Source: Stutzerimonas kunmingensis (GTDB taxonomy: Bacteria > Pseudomonadota > Gammaproteobacteria > Pseudomonadales > Pseudomonadaceae). From it: a stretch of 64,000 bases of DNA. The DNA lies in the NCBI RefSeq assembly GCF_014764705.1, contig NZ_JACXXG010000014.1:1-64000 (forward strand), read 5' to 3'. Made by a program: the position numbers and the translations under genes. Positions 37,526 to 46,544 of the stretch are shown here, one piece after another. The notes under the pieces are model-generated. The model did not search any database, was not told the DNA's origin, and saw only the letters and a list, made by a program, of their open reading frames with translations. How positions within the stretch are numbered: position 1 is the first letter of the stretch; every line of letters begins with the position of its first letter.

Positions 37526-39076
37526 ATGTCCCGGCTGGATCTACAGAAACTCACGCTGCTGCTGGCACTCGTCGCCGGCCTGCTGACCTTCGGTAACAGC
37601 TTCTTCGCCGGCTACAGCTCACAGCGCGAACAGTTGTTCGAGCAGACTCTGGAGGCAAACCGGGCCTATGCGCGCAAGCTCGCCGACACCACCGATCAGT
37701 TCTTTCTCAACAGCCGTCGCGAACTGGCTTACGCGGCAGAGGTGCTGTCGACGCGCTTCGATGACCCGGCCGCGCGGGACAGCGAGACCGAACGGCTCAA
37801 GCTCAAGAGCGAGCAGTTCAGCCGGGCCATAATTGTCAGCGCCGCAGGAGAGATCGTTTCCGCCTCGCCTGAAAGTACTGACCTGGTTGGCCTAAAGGTG
37901 AACAGCATAGGGGCAACCCGCGCGCTGAAAGAGCGCATACCGCAGACCAGCGATCCCTACATCGCCACGGACGGCACTTACCTGATCGCGGTCACCCACC
38001 CCATCTTCGCCCCCGATGGCCGCTACCTCGGCTTCATCAGTGCGTCGCTGTTCCTGCGCGAGCGCAACGCACTGCACGGCCTGCTAGGTGTGCATTACTA
38101 CCGCGACGGCTCCTACCTGTACGTGGTCGACGCACAGGGCCGGCTGATCTTCCACGAAGACGGTAAGCGGGTCGGCCAGAACGTATCGAACAATGCGGTG
38201 GTCCGGCAGGTGCTGTCGGGCCAGGAGGGCAGCCAGCGCGTCATCAATACGCTCGGCGTGGACATGCTCGCCGGCTTCGCGCCCATGCAGAGCACCGGCT
38301 GGGGCATCATCGCCCAGCGCCCGACCGCCGCCATCACCGCGAAGCTCGAACAACTGGCGCGGACCACGCTGCTCAACGCGGTACCGTTCACGCTTATCTC
38401 GCTCGCGGTGTTCTGGTGGCTGTCCATACTCATCTCCCGGCCCATTCGCGCCCTGGCCGATACCGCCGAACACTGGGGCGCACCGGAGGCAGCCAGTCGT
38501 ATTTCGATGGTCAACTCCTGGTATTTCGAGGTCTCGCGATTGAAGGTCGCGATGCTCGCAGGCGTCTCCCTGCTGCAGCAGAAGATGGGCGCACTGGAAG
38601 CGGCGTCCATGACTGACCCGCTGACAGGATTGCGTAACCGCCGCGGCCTCGAGCTGGCACTCAAGCAGTTCGACCTGCTCGACCAGCACTACGCGGCGGT
38701 GACGCTGGATATCGATCACTTCAAACAGGTCAACGACCAGCACGGCCATGACGTGGGCGATGCGGTGCTGCGTTTTCTTGCCGAGATCATGAAGGAATGC
38801 TCGCGCCCCACTGACGTGCTGTGCCGCATGGGTGGTGAAGAATTCCTCATGCTGCTGCCAGAGACGGACGCCGCCGGCGCCAGCATTGCGGCAGAACGCC
38901 TGCTCGCCCGCCTGCGGCAAACCGCAAGCCCGACTGGCGTACCGGTGACGGCCTCCATCGGCATCGCCTGCAGCGGCAGCCATGCTTCGCCCGATGCGAC
39001 GTTCAAAGCCGCGGACGAAGCGCTGTACCAAGCGAAGAGAGCCGGCCGCGACCGCGTCGTCCTCGCCTCCAACTGA
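37526..39076 (+). CDS. Membrane diguanylate cyclase with Cache sensor (GGDEF)
   Basis: 516 residues from ATG 37526. A signal-anchor helix (LTLLLALVAGLLTFGNSFF), a periplasmic dCache domain of about 240 residues (VNSIGATRALKERIPQTSDPY, AVTHPIFAPDGRYLGFISASL), a second helix (VPFTLISLAVFWWLSILIS), then a GGDEF domain: DPLTGLRNRRGLE, LDIDHFKQVND, active site RMGGEEF. It makes cyclic di-GMP in response to an extracellular ligand. An RxxD inhibitory motif is not obvious before GGEEF. Confidence 0.93.
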   Translation: MSRLDLQKLTLLLALVAGLLTFGNSFFAGYSSQREQLFEQTLEANRAYARKLADTTDQFFLNSRRELAYAAEVLSTRFDDPAARDSETERLKLKSEQFSRAIIVSAAGEIVSASPESTDLVGLKVNSIGATRALKERIPQTSDPYIATDGTYLIAVTHPIFAPDGRYLGFISASLFLRERNALHGLLGVHYYRDGSYLYVVDAQGRLIFHEDGKRVGQNVSNNAVVRQVLSGQEGSQRVINTLGVDMLAGFAPMQSTGWGIIAQRPTAAITAKLEQLARTTLLNAVPFTLISLAVFWWLSILISRPIRALADTAEHWGAPEAASRISMVNSWYFEVSRLKVAMLAGVSLLQQKMGALEAASMTDPLTGLRNRRGLELALKQFDLLDQHYAAVTLDIDHFKQVNDQHGHDVGDAVLRFLAEIMKECSRPTDVLCRMGGEEFLMLLPETDAAGASIAAERLLARLRQTASPTGVPVTASIGIACSGSHASPDATFKAADEALYQAKRAGRDRVVLASN

Positions 39077-39235
39077 GCGCCGAGCAGCCGCCGGATGTGA
39101 CCCCCGAGCCGCTTAGCAGCCGCCGCTCGCCTGCGCTGCGCGGCGCACTGGGTGCCTGTCGCCACGCGCTCGATCTGCCTGCGCCGCTACGCCCAGCGCA
39201 ACCTGCCGTAGCATGCAGCAGTTGAGATAGCTTTC

Positions 39236-39262
39236 TTTTTGATAATCGTTTTCGTTGCTATT
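39236..39262 (+). promoter_or_regulatory. Fur-box-like operator of the TonB receptor
   Basis: TTTTTGATAATCGTTTTCGTTG contains two GATAAT-type hexamers of the 19-base Fur site in degenerate form, 40-65 bases ahead of the ATG. It fits iron control of the siderophore receptor. Confidence 0.6.
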
Positions 39263-39302
39263 AGGATGCCCGCCCTCGCTCCCTTTCCTCAAGGATCATT
39301 CG

Positions 39303-41418
39303 ATGCGGCGCCTTCTCCTCCCGATGCTCGCGATTCCCGCCCTCACTTGCCCTGCCGTGGTTTCAGCCAACGACGAACCGCCTGCTGAACCGCTGGCACT
39401 GGAGGAGATGCAGGTCACCGCATCGGCCGAGCGCGCCGACGGGCCTGTGCAGGGCTACCGGGCAACCCGCTCGGCCAGCGCCACCCGCACCGACACCGCG
39501 ATCCACGAAACCCCGCAGTCGATCAGCGTGGTCCCAGCGCAGGTCGTCGAAGACATCGGCGCAACGCGCCTTGAAGATGCGCTCGATTGAACGTGGCAAC
39601 AACTTCGGCGGCCAGGGCCTGACCGAATTCCTGGTGCGCGGCTTCAGCACCCAGGAGTTCTACCGCAACGGCTTCGCGGTGAACCGTGGCTATCCCAACA
39701 TGCCCGACGCCAACACGCTGGAACGCATCGAAGTGCTGCGCGGCCCGGCCTCGATGCTGTACGGTGGCGGCGATCCGGGCGGCACCTTCAACATCGTCAG
39801 CAAGCAGCCGCAGGCGGAGCGGCGCACGATACTCGGCAGTCAGGTGAACACCGATGGTCTGCGTCGCGGCACTCTGGACACCACCGGCGCACTGGACGAG
39901 AGCGCCGCGTTTACCTATCGCCTCAACCTGGTCGCCGAAGGCAGCGACAGCTTCCGCGATCACGTCGAAAGTGAGCGCTACAACATCGCGCCAGTGCTGC
40001 GCTGGCAGTTCAGCGACGACACCGCGCTGATCCTCGAAGGCGACTATCTGCACAACCGCCACCCCATGGACCGTGGTCTTACCCGCTACCCCAACCATGC
40101 CGGCGACCTGTCGCGCGATCGCTTCCTCGGGGAGGAAAGTGCCGGCAAGCTGACCAACCAGAACGCCACCACGCAACTGCGCCTGGAGCACCAGCCGGAC
40201 AGTCAGTGGATGCTGCGCGGCGGCATCCAGTACCTCGACGGCAGCCTGGACGGCGGTGCAGTGGAGAACAACGGTCTGGCCAGCGATGGTCGCACGGTAG
40301 GCCGCAACCACAGCGAGCGCTGGCTGAACTGGAACGACCTGGCAGTGCAGGCCAATCTGGAGGGTCACTTCGATGCCGCGGGCCTGGCCCACACGCTGCT
40401 GCTCGGTGTGGAATTCGACGACTTCAACTACGACTCCCAGATCGATCGCTCGGGTGGTGCGACCAGCGACTTCCCGATCGACCTCTATGATCCAGTCTAC
40501 GGCCAGCCGCTGCCGGCGCTGACCCGCACCACGACCTACGATGACGAGAACCTGAAGTCCTACGCGTTCTTCCTGCAGGACCAGATCGCCCTCACCGAGC
40601 GCCTGACAGCGCAGGTCGGCGCGCGTCTGGAACGCTTCGAGCAGCGCTATGAAAACAAGCTCACCCCCGCCGGCAGCTGGGACCAGGCGCATAACGCCGT
40701 CTCCCCGCGTTTCGGGCTGATCTACGACCTGACTGAGGAGTTGGCCGTCTACGCCAACACCTCGCGCTCGTTCAAGCCCAACCGCGGCGCCGACCGCAGC
40801 AGCCAGGCGTTCGCCCCGGAAAAAGGCATCGCTCACGAAGTCGGCATCAAGTACGAGCTGCCGGAGCACGACCTCAGCGTCACCGCGGCGCTGTTCCACA
40901 TCACCAAGGAAAACGTGCTGACCAGCGATCCGGTCGACAGCAACTATCAGATCGCCGCCGGCGAAGCGCGCAGCCGCGGCTTCGACATCAGCGTGGCCGG
41001 CAACATCACCCCGCAATGGCGCGTGATCGGCGGCTACGCCTACGTCGATGCCGAAGTCACCGAAAGCTCGAGCGCATTGATGCCGGCCGGCACGCGCCTG
41101 GCCAACGTGCCGCGCCACAGCTTCAATTTGCTGGATACCTACGAATTCGCCGAAGGTCCGCTGGCCGGGCTCGGCGTTGGCATGGGCGTCAAGTACGTCG
41201 GCGACCGCAAGGGTGGCGCCACCAGCACCGCGTTCGACATGGACGCCTACACCACCGTCGACCTGCTCGCCTACTACCCGCTGACCGAACGGGTTCGCCT
41301 GAACCTGAACCTCAACAACCTGTTCGACGAAGAGTACGAAGAGCGCGCCTGGGGCAACATCTGGGCCTACCCGGGCGCCCCCCGCACCCTCCAGGCCGGC
41401 ATAGCGATCACGCTGTAA
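39303..41418 (+). pseudogene. TonB-dependent siderophore receptor, frameshifted
   Basis: The first frame (39303-39590) carries a signal peptide, the TonB box region LALEEMQVTASAE and the start of the plug (TAIHETPQSISVV...LEDALD) and then stops. The second frame carries ERGNNFGGQGLTEFLVRGF, the remaining plug and the whole barrel to the end TLQAGIAITL at 41418. The missing piece of the usual LEDALDYAGGVER junction implies a deletion of 3n+2 bases, probably 14, at about 39588. With no signal peptide on the second frame the gene is probably dead. The barrel type resembles ferrichrome/ferrioxamine receptors. Confidence 0.88.
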
Positions 41419-41425
41419 CGAAGAA

Positions 41426-41450
41426 GGGCGCAGCCTGTATGGCTGCGCCC
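41426..41450. terminator. Bidirectional terminator
   Basis: GGGCGCAGCC and GGCTGCGCCC form a perfect 10-base-pair stem around TGTAT, between the convergent TonB receptor and chemoreceptor genes. Confidence 0.85.
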
Positions 41451-41516
41451 CTCGGCTCGCGCTACCTCGGCCAGCTGCGGCCGGGGCTTATGGACTCAAC
41501 TCAGCAGGCGCACGCG

Positions 41517-43478
41517 TCAAGCGACCTTGAACCGACCAACGAGCTGCTGTTGCTGCTCGGCCAGCCGCGCAAGCTCCAGACTGGTCATCGCTGTCTGCTC
41601 CGCACCGGCGCTCACCTGAATCGCGACATCGTTGATCTCGACGACGTTGCGATTGATGTCTTCGGCCACCGCGCTCTGCTCCTCCGCCGCCGTGGCAATC
41701 TGCAGATTGCGATCACTGATTGCAGAAACGCCGTCGGCAATCTCCGCCAGCAACTCCCCGGCACGGCCGATGTTGCTCGAGCCGGTCTGAGCCTTGGCGA
41801 GCGTCTCCTGCATCGAGCGCGCGGCCCGGTCAGCCCCGCCCTGGAGATTGGCAATCATGTCCTGAATGCTGCCGGTGGATTCCTGCGTCTTCTGGGCAAG
41901 CGTACGCACCTCGGACGCAACGACAGCGAAGCCGCGGCCATGCTCCCCTGCTCGCGCCGCCTCGATAGCCGCGTTCAGTGCCAGCAAATTGGTCTGATCG
42001 GCAATGCCGCGGATCACATCCAGCACGGACGAGATCGAATCACTCTCACGCTTGAGGTCCGCAATGATGCTTGCGGTCTGATCGGCCTGGCTCGACAGCT
42101 GGCGAATGAGCTCGATGGTGCTCTCCACTTCGGCCCGGCCTTGCGCAGTGTTGGCGTTGAGCTGCTGCGAGAGTTCAGCGGCATCGCTGGTGCTTCTCGC
42201 AACGTCGCGCACGGTCGCGCTCATCTCGTTTATCGCGGTAACCACCAGCTCGGTTCCCTGCCGCTGGCGATCGATGCTCTGGCTTGTCTGCACGGTCACC
42301 GCAGAGGACTCCTCCGCCGCCGTGGCCACCTGCGCGGTGGCGTTACTGATCTCGCCGACGACCTGCTTGAGCTCGACGGCCATGAGATTGAGGTTACGCG
42401 AGATTTCGCCAAACTCGTCCCTGCCTTCGTAGTGCGCCGTTGCGGTCAGATCCCGAGCGGAAAGCGACAACAGCGCATGATTCACATCCTGCACCGCCAG
42501 CTTGATGTTGCGAATGATCAGGAAGGAAAGGCCGGTCACCACCAGCAGCGCAATGATCACCGCGGCGAGCGTCAGCCAAAGCGCGTTGCTCGCCTCATCG
42601 CGAGCCCGAGCGGCCAGTGTGCCCACTTCCTGCGACAAGGCCTGCTCCAGCTCACCCATCAGGTCGATCCGGCTGGTCGCCGTATCGAACCAGCTCTCGC
42701 TGTTGATACCCAGGCTCTGCCCGATCGGCACCTCGAAAGCCAGACGTTGCAGACGAGCAACTTCAACGGCGCTCGGCTGCTGCAGTTTTTCGTCGAGCAA
42801 ACGGATGAAGTGCTCCGAGGCCGCGCGACGGAAGCCGTCCATATAGGCTGAGAATTCACCCAGGTTCCGGCTGAAGGAGGCAAGCAGCGCCGCGTCGAAC
42901 CGATCCTGACCGAACACCACGCCCAACAACGCCCGCTCGCGCCCGGCCCGCTCCTTCATCTCGACGAACTGATTGAGCCCGCCTAGCGCTCGTGCAAGCG
43001 TGACGTCCTGCACGCTGCGCTCTACCTCGTGGGTAAAGCCGATCAACGCCTTGATGTAGCCAGTAAAGCGAGAACCGGAGTCGATGCTGTTGATTACGAA
43101 CGAGTCGATTTGCGAACGTGTTGCCTGAAGTTCATCGAGCGAGGCCAAGACGCCCCCGATCTGCGAGCCTTCCTGTTTGGCAAGCACCTGCATGGCACTC
43201 AACGCTTCGTCAGTCGCTTGCCGCATCCCCGGCAGGCGCCTGGCCATGGTACGTCCCTGGCTCCCCAGATAGACGCCGCTCGCACCACGCTCACGCTGCA
43301 ATGCGGTGATCAGCCGGCTTACGTTCTGCGCGGCCACGCTGGCCTCGACGGTGCGCTCCATCTGCCTCAGGGTGGCGTAGCTGTCAGCGACATACAGGCT
43401 GGCCAGCCACAGAAAACCGAGCATCGGACACGCGAGGATCAAAAGAAGCTTCGCGCTCAAGGGAATGTTTCTAAGCAT
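41517..43478 (-). CDS. Methyl-accepting chemotaxis protein with NIT sensor
   Basis: 653 residues from ATG 43478. An N-terminal helix ([20 protein letters not shown]), a large periplasmic NIT domain with the diagnostic [19 protein letters not shown], a second helix ([23 protein letters not shown]), HAMP, and a signalling domain with the hairpin tip [27 protein letters not shown] in the usual form (residues near 515-540). NIT domains are proposed to sense nitrate/nitrite. The gene is single and ends at the terminator at 41426. Confidence 0.93.
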   Translation of the reverse strand: MLRNIPLSAKLLLILACPMLGFLWLASLYVADSYATLRQMERTVEASVAAQNVSRLITALQRERGASGVYLGSQGRTMARRLPGMRQATDEALSAMQVLAKQEGSQIGGVLASLDELQATRSQIDSFVINSIDSGSRFTGYIKALIGFTHEVERSVQDVTLARALGGLNQFVEMKERAGRERALLGVVFGQDRFDAALLASFSRNLGEFSAYMDGFRRAASEHFIRLLDEKLQQPSAVEVARLQRLAFEVPIGQSLGINSESWFDTATSRIDLMGELEQALSQEVGTLAARARDEASNALWLTLAAVIIALLVVTGLSFLIIRNIKLAVQDVNHALLSLSARDLTATAHYEGRDEFGEISRNLNLMAVELKQVVGEISNATAQVATAAEESSAVTVQTSQSIDRQRQGTELVVTAINEMSATVRDVARSTSDAAELSQQLNANTAQGRAEVESTIELIRQLSSQADQTASIIADLKRESDSISSVLDVIRGIADQTNLLALNAAIEAARAGEHGRGFAVVASEVRTLAQKTQESTGSIQDMIANLQGGADRAARSMQETLAKAQTGSSNIGRAGELLAEIADGVSAISDRNLQIATAAEEQSAVAEDINRNVVEINDVAIQVSAGAEQTAMTSLELARLAEQQQQLVGRFKVA

Positions 43479-43943
43479 GTGTACCTCAGTGCTCCAGGTC
43501 ATGGAGTTACCAGTGGCAGAAGGCAGGGTGCGCGCAACCGCCGCGCACCGTTCGGTACGCGCGAGGAAGCGATTTATCGGTTTATTGGTCGGTCGAACCG
43601 TGGCGTTGAATGCTTTAGCACGTCGCAGGACGAACGGCCCTTACAGGGCTTATCAGCGACCGTTTTGAACTGGCACACATTCTTTCTGTTGCACAGGCGC
43701 ATAACCCTGACCAAAGTCAATAAATTAACGTCAATGTACTGCCGACTGTCGGACACAACTCCGCTGACAGCCGAGCAGGTCCAGATCCACGGGGGTTAGC
43801 CGGCCTGGCGAGAAGGAATTTGGGAGCACGCCTTATACAACGACGCAGTCCTTCCTTGATTGAAAGCCCGCGGGACGAGAAAGGAGGTAATGCAGCTTGA
43901 GGTTGACCACGAGGGGGTGGTTCGGCAAAACCACCACAAACAA
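43479..43943. other. Intergenic region between chemoreceptor and tRNA
   Basis: About 465 bases with no supported gene. A 60-codon frame here lacks any domain. The sequence near 43680-43740 is AT-richer and may hold the chemoreceptor promoter. Confidence 0.5.
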
Positions 43944-43970
43944 AAAAGGGCTAGCCGAAGCTAACCCTTT
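43944..43970 (-). terminator. Terminator after tRNA-Thr
   Basis: On the minus strand GGGTTAGC and GCTAGCCC form a stem around TTCG, followed by TTTTTTG. It starts 9 bases after the tRNA 3' end. Confidence 0.9.
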
Positions 43971-43978
43971 GATTTCAT

Positions 43979-44054
43979 TGGTGCCGGAGACAGGAGTCGA
44001 ACCTGCGACCTTCGCATTACGAATGCGCTGCTCTACCTACTGAGCTACACCGGC
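43979..44054 (-). tRNA. tRNA-Thr (anticodon CGT)
   Basis: A 76-base cloverleaf on the minus strand. It starts GCCGGTGTAGCTCAG, has an anticodon arm GCGCATTCGTAATGCG whose 7-base loop TTCGTAA gives anticodon CGT (reads ACG), the T arm GGTTCGACTCC, and an encoded CCA end. The acceptor stem GCCGGTG pairs with the 3' strand CTCCGGC-type sequence except for minor mismatches at its base. Confidence 0.95.
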
Positions 44055-44138
44055 GCCAGGCCGCGGATTATCGGGGGTTCTGCGGTTGGACTCAAGTCCG
44101 CGCGCATCGCCCTTGATACTGCAATCCGCATCAGGCGA

Positions 44139-44897
44139 TCAGTGCGGCCGCGATGCAGGCTGGCCGTGGTCGCGTTCGAGGTCGTGCTTGACCTGGCCGG
44201 CCAGTTGTTCGCCTTCGGCGCTGGCCATCGCGTAACCCTCTCGGGCCTTGTCCTTGATCTTGCCGGTCAGCTCGTCGCTCTTCTGGCCCATCAGTTCGTC
44301 TTCACGACGCGTCGGTGGAACCGAGGCCGCCAGCAGCGCGCCGAGGGCGATGCCCATGGCGCCCAATGCCAGCGGCTGCTCGTTGAGCAACTGAGTGAAA
44401 CCGCCGCGCGCACGGTCTGCGGTGTGCCGCAGGCTCTCCGCGGCGTGCCGGCTGGAGTCACCGACGCGATGACGGGCGTTGCCCAGTGAGCTGGAGGCGC
44501 TATGGCTCATCTGCGCCGCCTTGTCCTTGATGCCGGTGCCCTGCTGCTTAAGCCCAGAGGCCTTGGCGGCGAGCTTGTCGGTCATCGACGGACCGGTCGA
44601 AGCGCTATCGCTGTAATCCGGGCGGCGATTCTGCCCGGCCATCAGCCATACTAGACCGATGGAGGTGAGCAGCGTCGGGACCGGATTGGCCTTAACGGTA
44701 TCGGTGAGGTTATGCAGGAACTCGCCACCCCCGCCTTTGGCGTAGCCGAGCGCGGTATCGATCATCTGCCCCGGGGAGAGCTTGCTTTCCAGCGCGTGGA
44801 CGATGTTGCCGATTTCGGCGCGCTGCTGGTCGATCTCGCGCTCCAGCGTGTCGGGGTCCTTTTGTGCTTCTACGTCTACCTGGTTATGCGTGCTCAT
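44139..44897 (-). CDS. DUF3618-domain membrane protein
   Basis: 252 residues. The N-terminal DUF3618 motif PDTLEREIDQQRAEIGNIV is followed by a helix (PVPTLLTSIGLVWLMAGQ), a long alanine- and serine-rich amphipathic stretch and a second helix (PLALGAMGIALGALLAASVP). Last of three translationally coupled genes (start overlaps the stop of the holin-like gene). Such clusters are common in Pseudomonas and are linked by inference to stress or envelope properties. Confidence 0.85.
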   Translation of the reverse strand: MSTHNQVDVEAQKDPDTLEREIDQQRAEIGNIVHALESKLSPGQMIDTALGYAKGGGGEFLHNLTDTVKANPVPTLLTSIGLVWLMAGQNRRPDYSDSASTGPSMTDKLAAKASGLKQQGTGIKDKAAQMSHSASSSLGNARHRVGDSSRHAAESLRHTADRARGGFTQLLNEQPLALGAMGIALGALLAASVPPTRREDELMGQKSDELTGKIKDKAREGYAMASAEGEQLAGQVKHDLERDHGQPASRPH

Positions 44898-45319
44898 GCG
44901 TGCCCCCTTACGACTTCTTTATCCTTCTGCAGCGAATGGATGGTGCGGTCGGGTTTGAACGAAGAGGCTTCGAACTTCTTCTTGCCGGCCGAGACCATGA
45001 TCATGCCGATGACCACTACGACCACGCCGACGATCAACGCGGCGAGCCAGGGTTCCATCATGGTGCTGAGAAAGTAGACCGCCGACATAAGCAAGATGAT
45101 GAAGCCGGCCAGGAGCACCGCACCGCCGGTTGCGACGCTGGCGGCACCGGCCTTGGTGGCACGCAGTGATTCGTTCAGCTCGGCCTTGGCCAGCGCCAGT
45201 TCCTTGGTGAACAGCGACGGTACTTCACGGGTCAGCTGCCGTAGCAAACCGCCGACCGAATTATCGTGCTCGGGGTTGCCGGGTTCGTAAGGCGTATTGA
45301 GGTTGCGTTGTTCGTTCAT
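44894..45319 (-). CDS. Holin-superfamily-like membrane protein (phage_holin_3_6 type)
   Basis: 141 residues: a soluble N-terminus (GGLLRQLTREVPSLFTKELALAKAEL) and two adjacent helices (VATGGAVLLAGFIILLMSAVYFL and LAALIVGVVVVVIGMIMVS). The domain is named after phage holins, but this chromosomal form has no lysis genes near it and is probably a housekeeping or stress protein. It overlaps both neighbours by four bases. Confidence 0.85.
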   Translation of the reverse strand: MNEQRNLNTPYEPGNPEHDNSVGGLLRQLTREVPSLFTKELALAKAELNESLRATKAGAASVATGGAVLLAGFIILLMSAVYFLSTMMEPWLAALIVGVVVVVIGMIMVSAGKKKFEASSFKPDRTIHSLQKDKEVVRGHA

Positions 45320-46098
45320 CGATTAAGCCCTCCGTTCGTGCCTTTGCCAGTGCTGCCAACGCCGTTGCTGCCTACGCCATTGGTGCTGCCCGTGTTCGGC
45401 GCCATGCCAGCGTTGCTCACACCGCCGACGGTATTGCTCGGTGTGCCACTGGAAATGCGCGAGTCCAGGTCGGACTGGCTTGGCAGGGTTTCGGCGGTTA
45501 CGTCTGCCGGCACCCCGAGCGGCGAAGTCGGATGCGGGCGACTGGCGTCGGAATGGCCGTAATCGGTCGTCGGTTCACGTGTTGTGGATTCAGCGCGATG
45601 GCTGGAAGCACGGGCGAAACGAGTCAGGCCGAAGCCAAGTGCAACGCTGCCGGCAATGAACAGGCCGGGATTGTTGCGAGCGAGACGGTTCACCTCGCCC
45701 ACCAGCTCATCAACGCTCTTGCCGCGCAGGTTGTCGGCCAGATCGACCATGCTCTGCGCCATGTCGGAGACGTAATGGGAAAGGCCAGTGCGATCCTGGT
45801 TTTCAAGTTCTGCCGCGGCAGCCTTGGCACTCTGCGCGACCTTTTCCAGCTCGTCGGCAGCCGTACCTCGGTAGCTGTCCAGCTGCGCCTTGCCTTGGGT
45901 CTTGACCTGCTCGCCGGCTTCGCGTGCCTTTGCCTTGAGTTCCTCGGCACTCGGAGCGGAAACGGAGCTGCTTGCCTGCGTGGTGCCAGCCTGGCCGGTC
46001 TGGCCGGTGGGCTGAGCGGGAGCGCTCGTTGACTGCGCGTTGGCGTCGGTTCTGGCTTGGCCGCCGTAACCTGTGATCTCTTCATCGGGTGTCGTCAT
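45316..46098 (-). CDS. Conserved stress/nutrient-deprivation-type protein
   Basis: 260 residues from ATG 46098 (AAAGGTGG upstream). A low-complexity Ser/Thr/Gln N-terminus, an amphipathic helical part (AEELKAKAREAGEQVKTQG, DELEKVAQSAKAAAAELE), a short hydrophobic stretch (PGLFIAGSVALGFGLTRFA) and a Gly/Asn-rich tail. First gene of the three-gene unit. I know no function for the family. Confidence 0.75.
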   Translation of the reverse strand: MTTPDEEITGYGGQARTDANAQSTSAPAQPTGQTGQAGTTQASSSVSAPSAEELKAKAREAGEQVKTQGKAQLDSYRGTAADELEKVAQSAKAAAAELENQDRTGLSHYVSDMAQSMVDLADNLRGKSVDELVGEVNRLARNNPGLFIAGSVALGFGLTRFARASSHRAESTTREPTTDYGHSDASRPHPTSPLGVPADVTAETLPSQSDLDSRISSGTPSNTVGGVSNAGMAPNTGSTNGVGSNGVGSTGKGTNGGLNR

Positions 46099-46544
46099 TT
46101 TGTCCACCTTTTATAGGGTCATAGGGTTTGGCCGGATGACCACGGTCCGTGAAGCACAGCAGTGCGGGGTTCCGCGGCTGTGCGATTTCAGTACGCACAT
46201 AAATGGTGACCGGACCCAAATTTTCGAGTTCCGTGTTTCTGGCCAAGCGGTACGGGCCTTCGAGGACCGAGTTCAGCTATGCCGCACCGCAGGAAGGGAG
46301 GACGTGAAACAGCGAGATCTGGTGGCGATCTGCCCGCGATTAGCGCGCAGCCGGCATGCAGCTTGGCTTGGGGGGAATGCGAAGGGCGAACAAGCGGAAC
46401 GGCGGGAATGGCAGCGATGGTGACCATAGGGTCAGCTCGTTGGCGATCACCCCGTCACAGCGAGCCGACGAGCTGTAATCAGCCAATGCAGTATAGGAAC
46501 GCAAAAACGGGCCCTTGGGGCCCGTTCTTGTTTGGATGGTGTCG
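46099..46544. other. Intergenic region upstream of the DUF3618 unit
   Basis: About 445 bases without a supported gene; small frames here have no recognisable domain. The GH5 gene's terminator lies at its right end. Confidence 0.5.
46506..46526 (-). terminator. Rho-independent terminator after the GH5 gene
   Basis: On the minus strand AACGGGCCC and GGGCCCGTT form a perfect stem around CAA, followed by TTTGC. It begins 19 bases after the stop codon. Confidence 0.9.
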
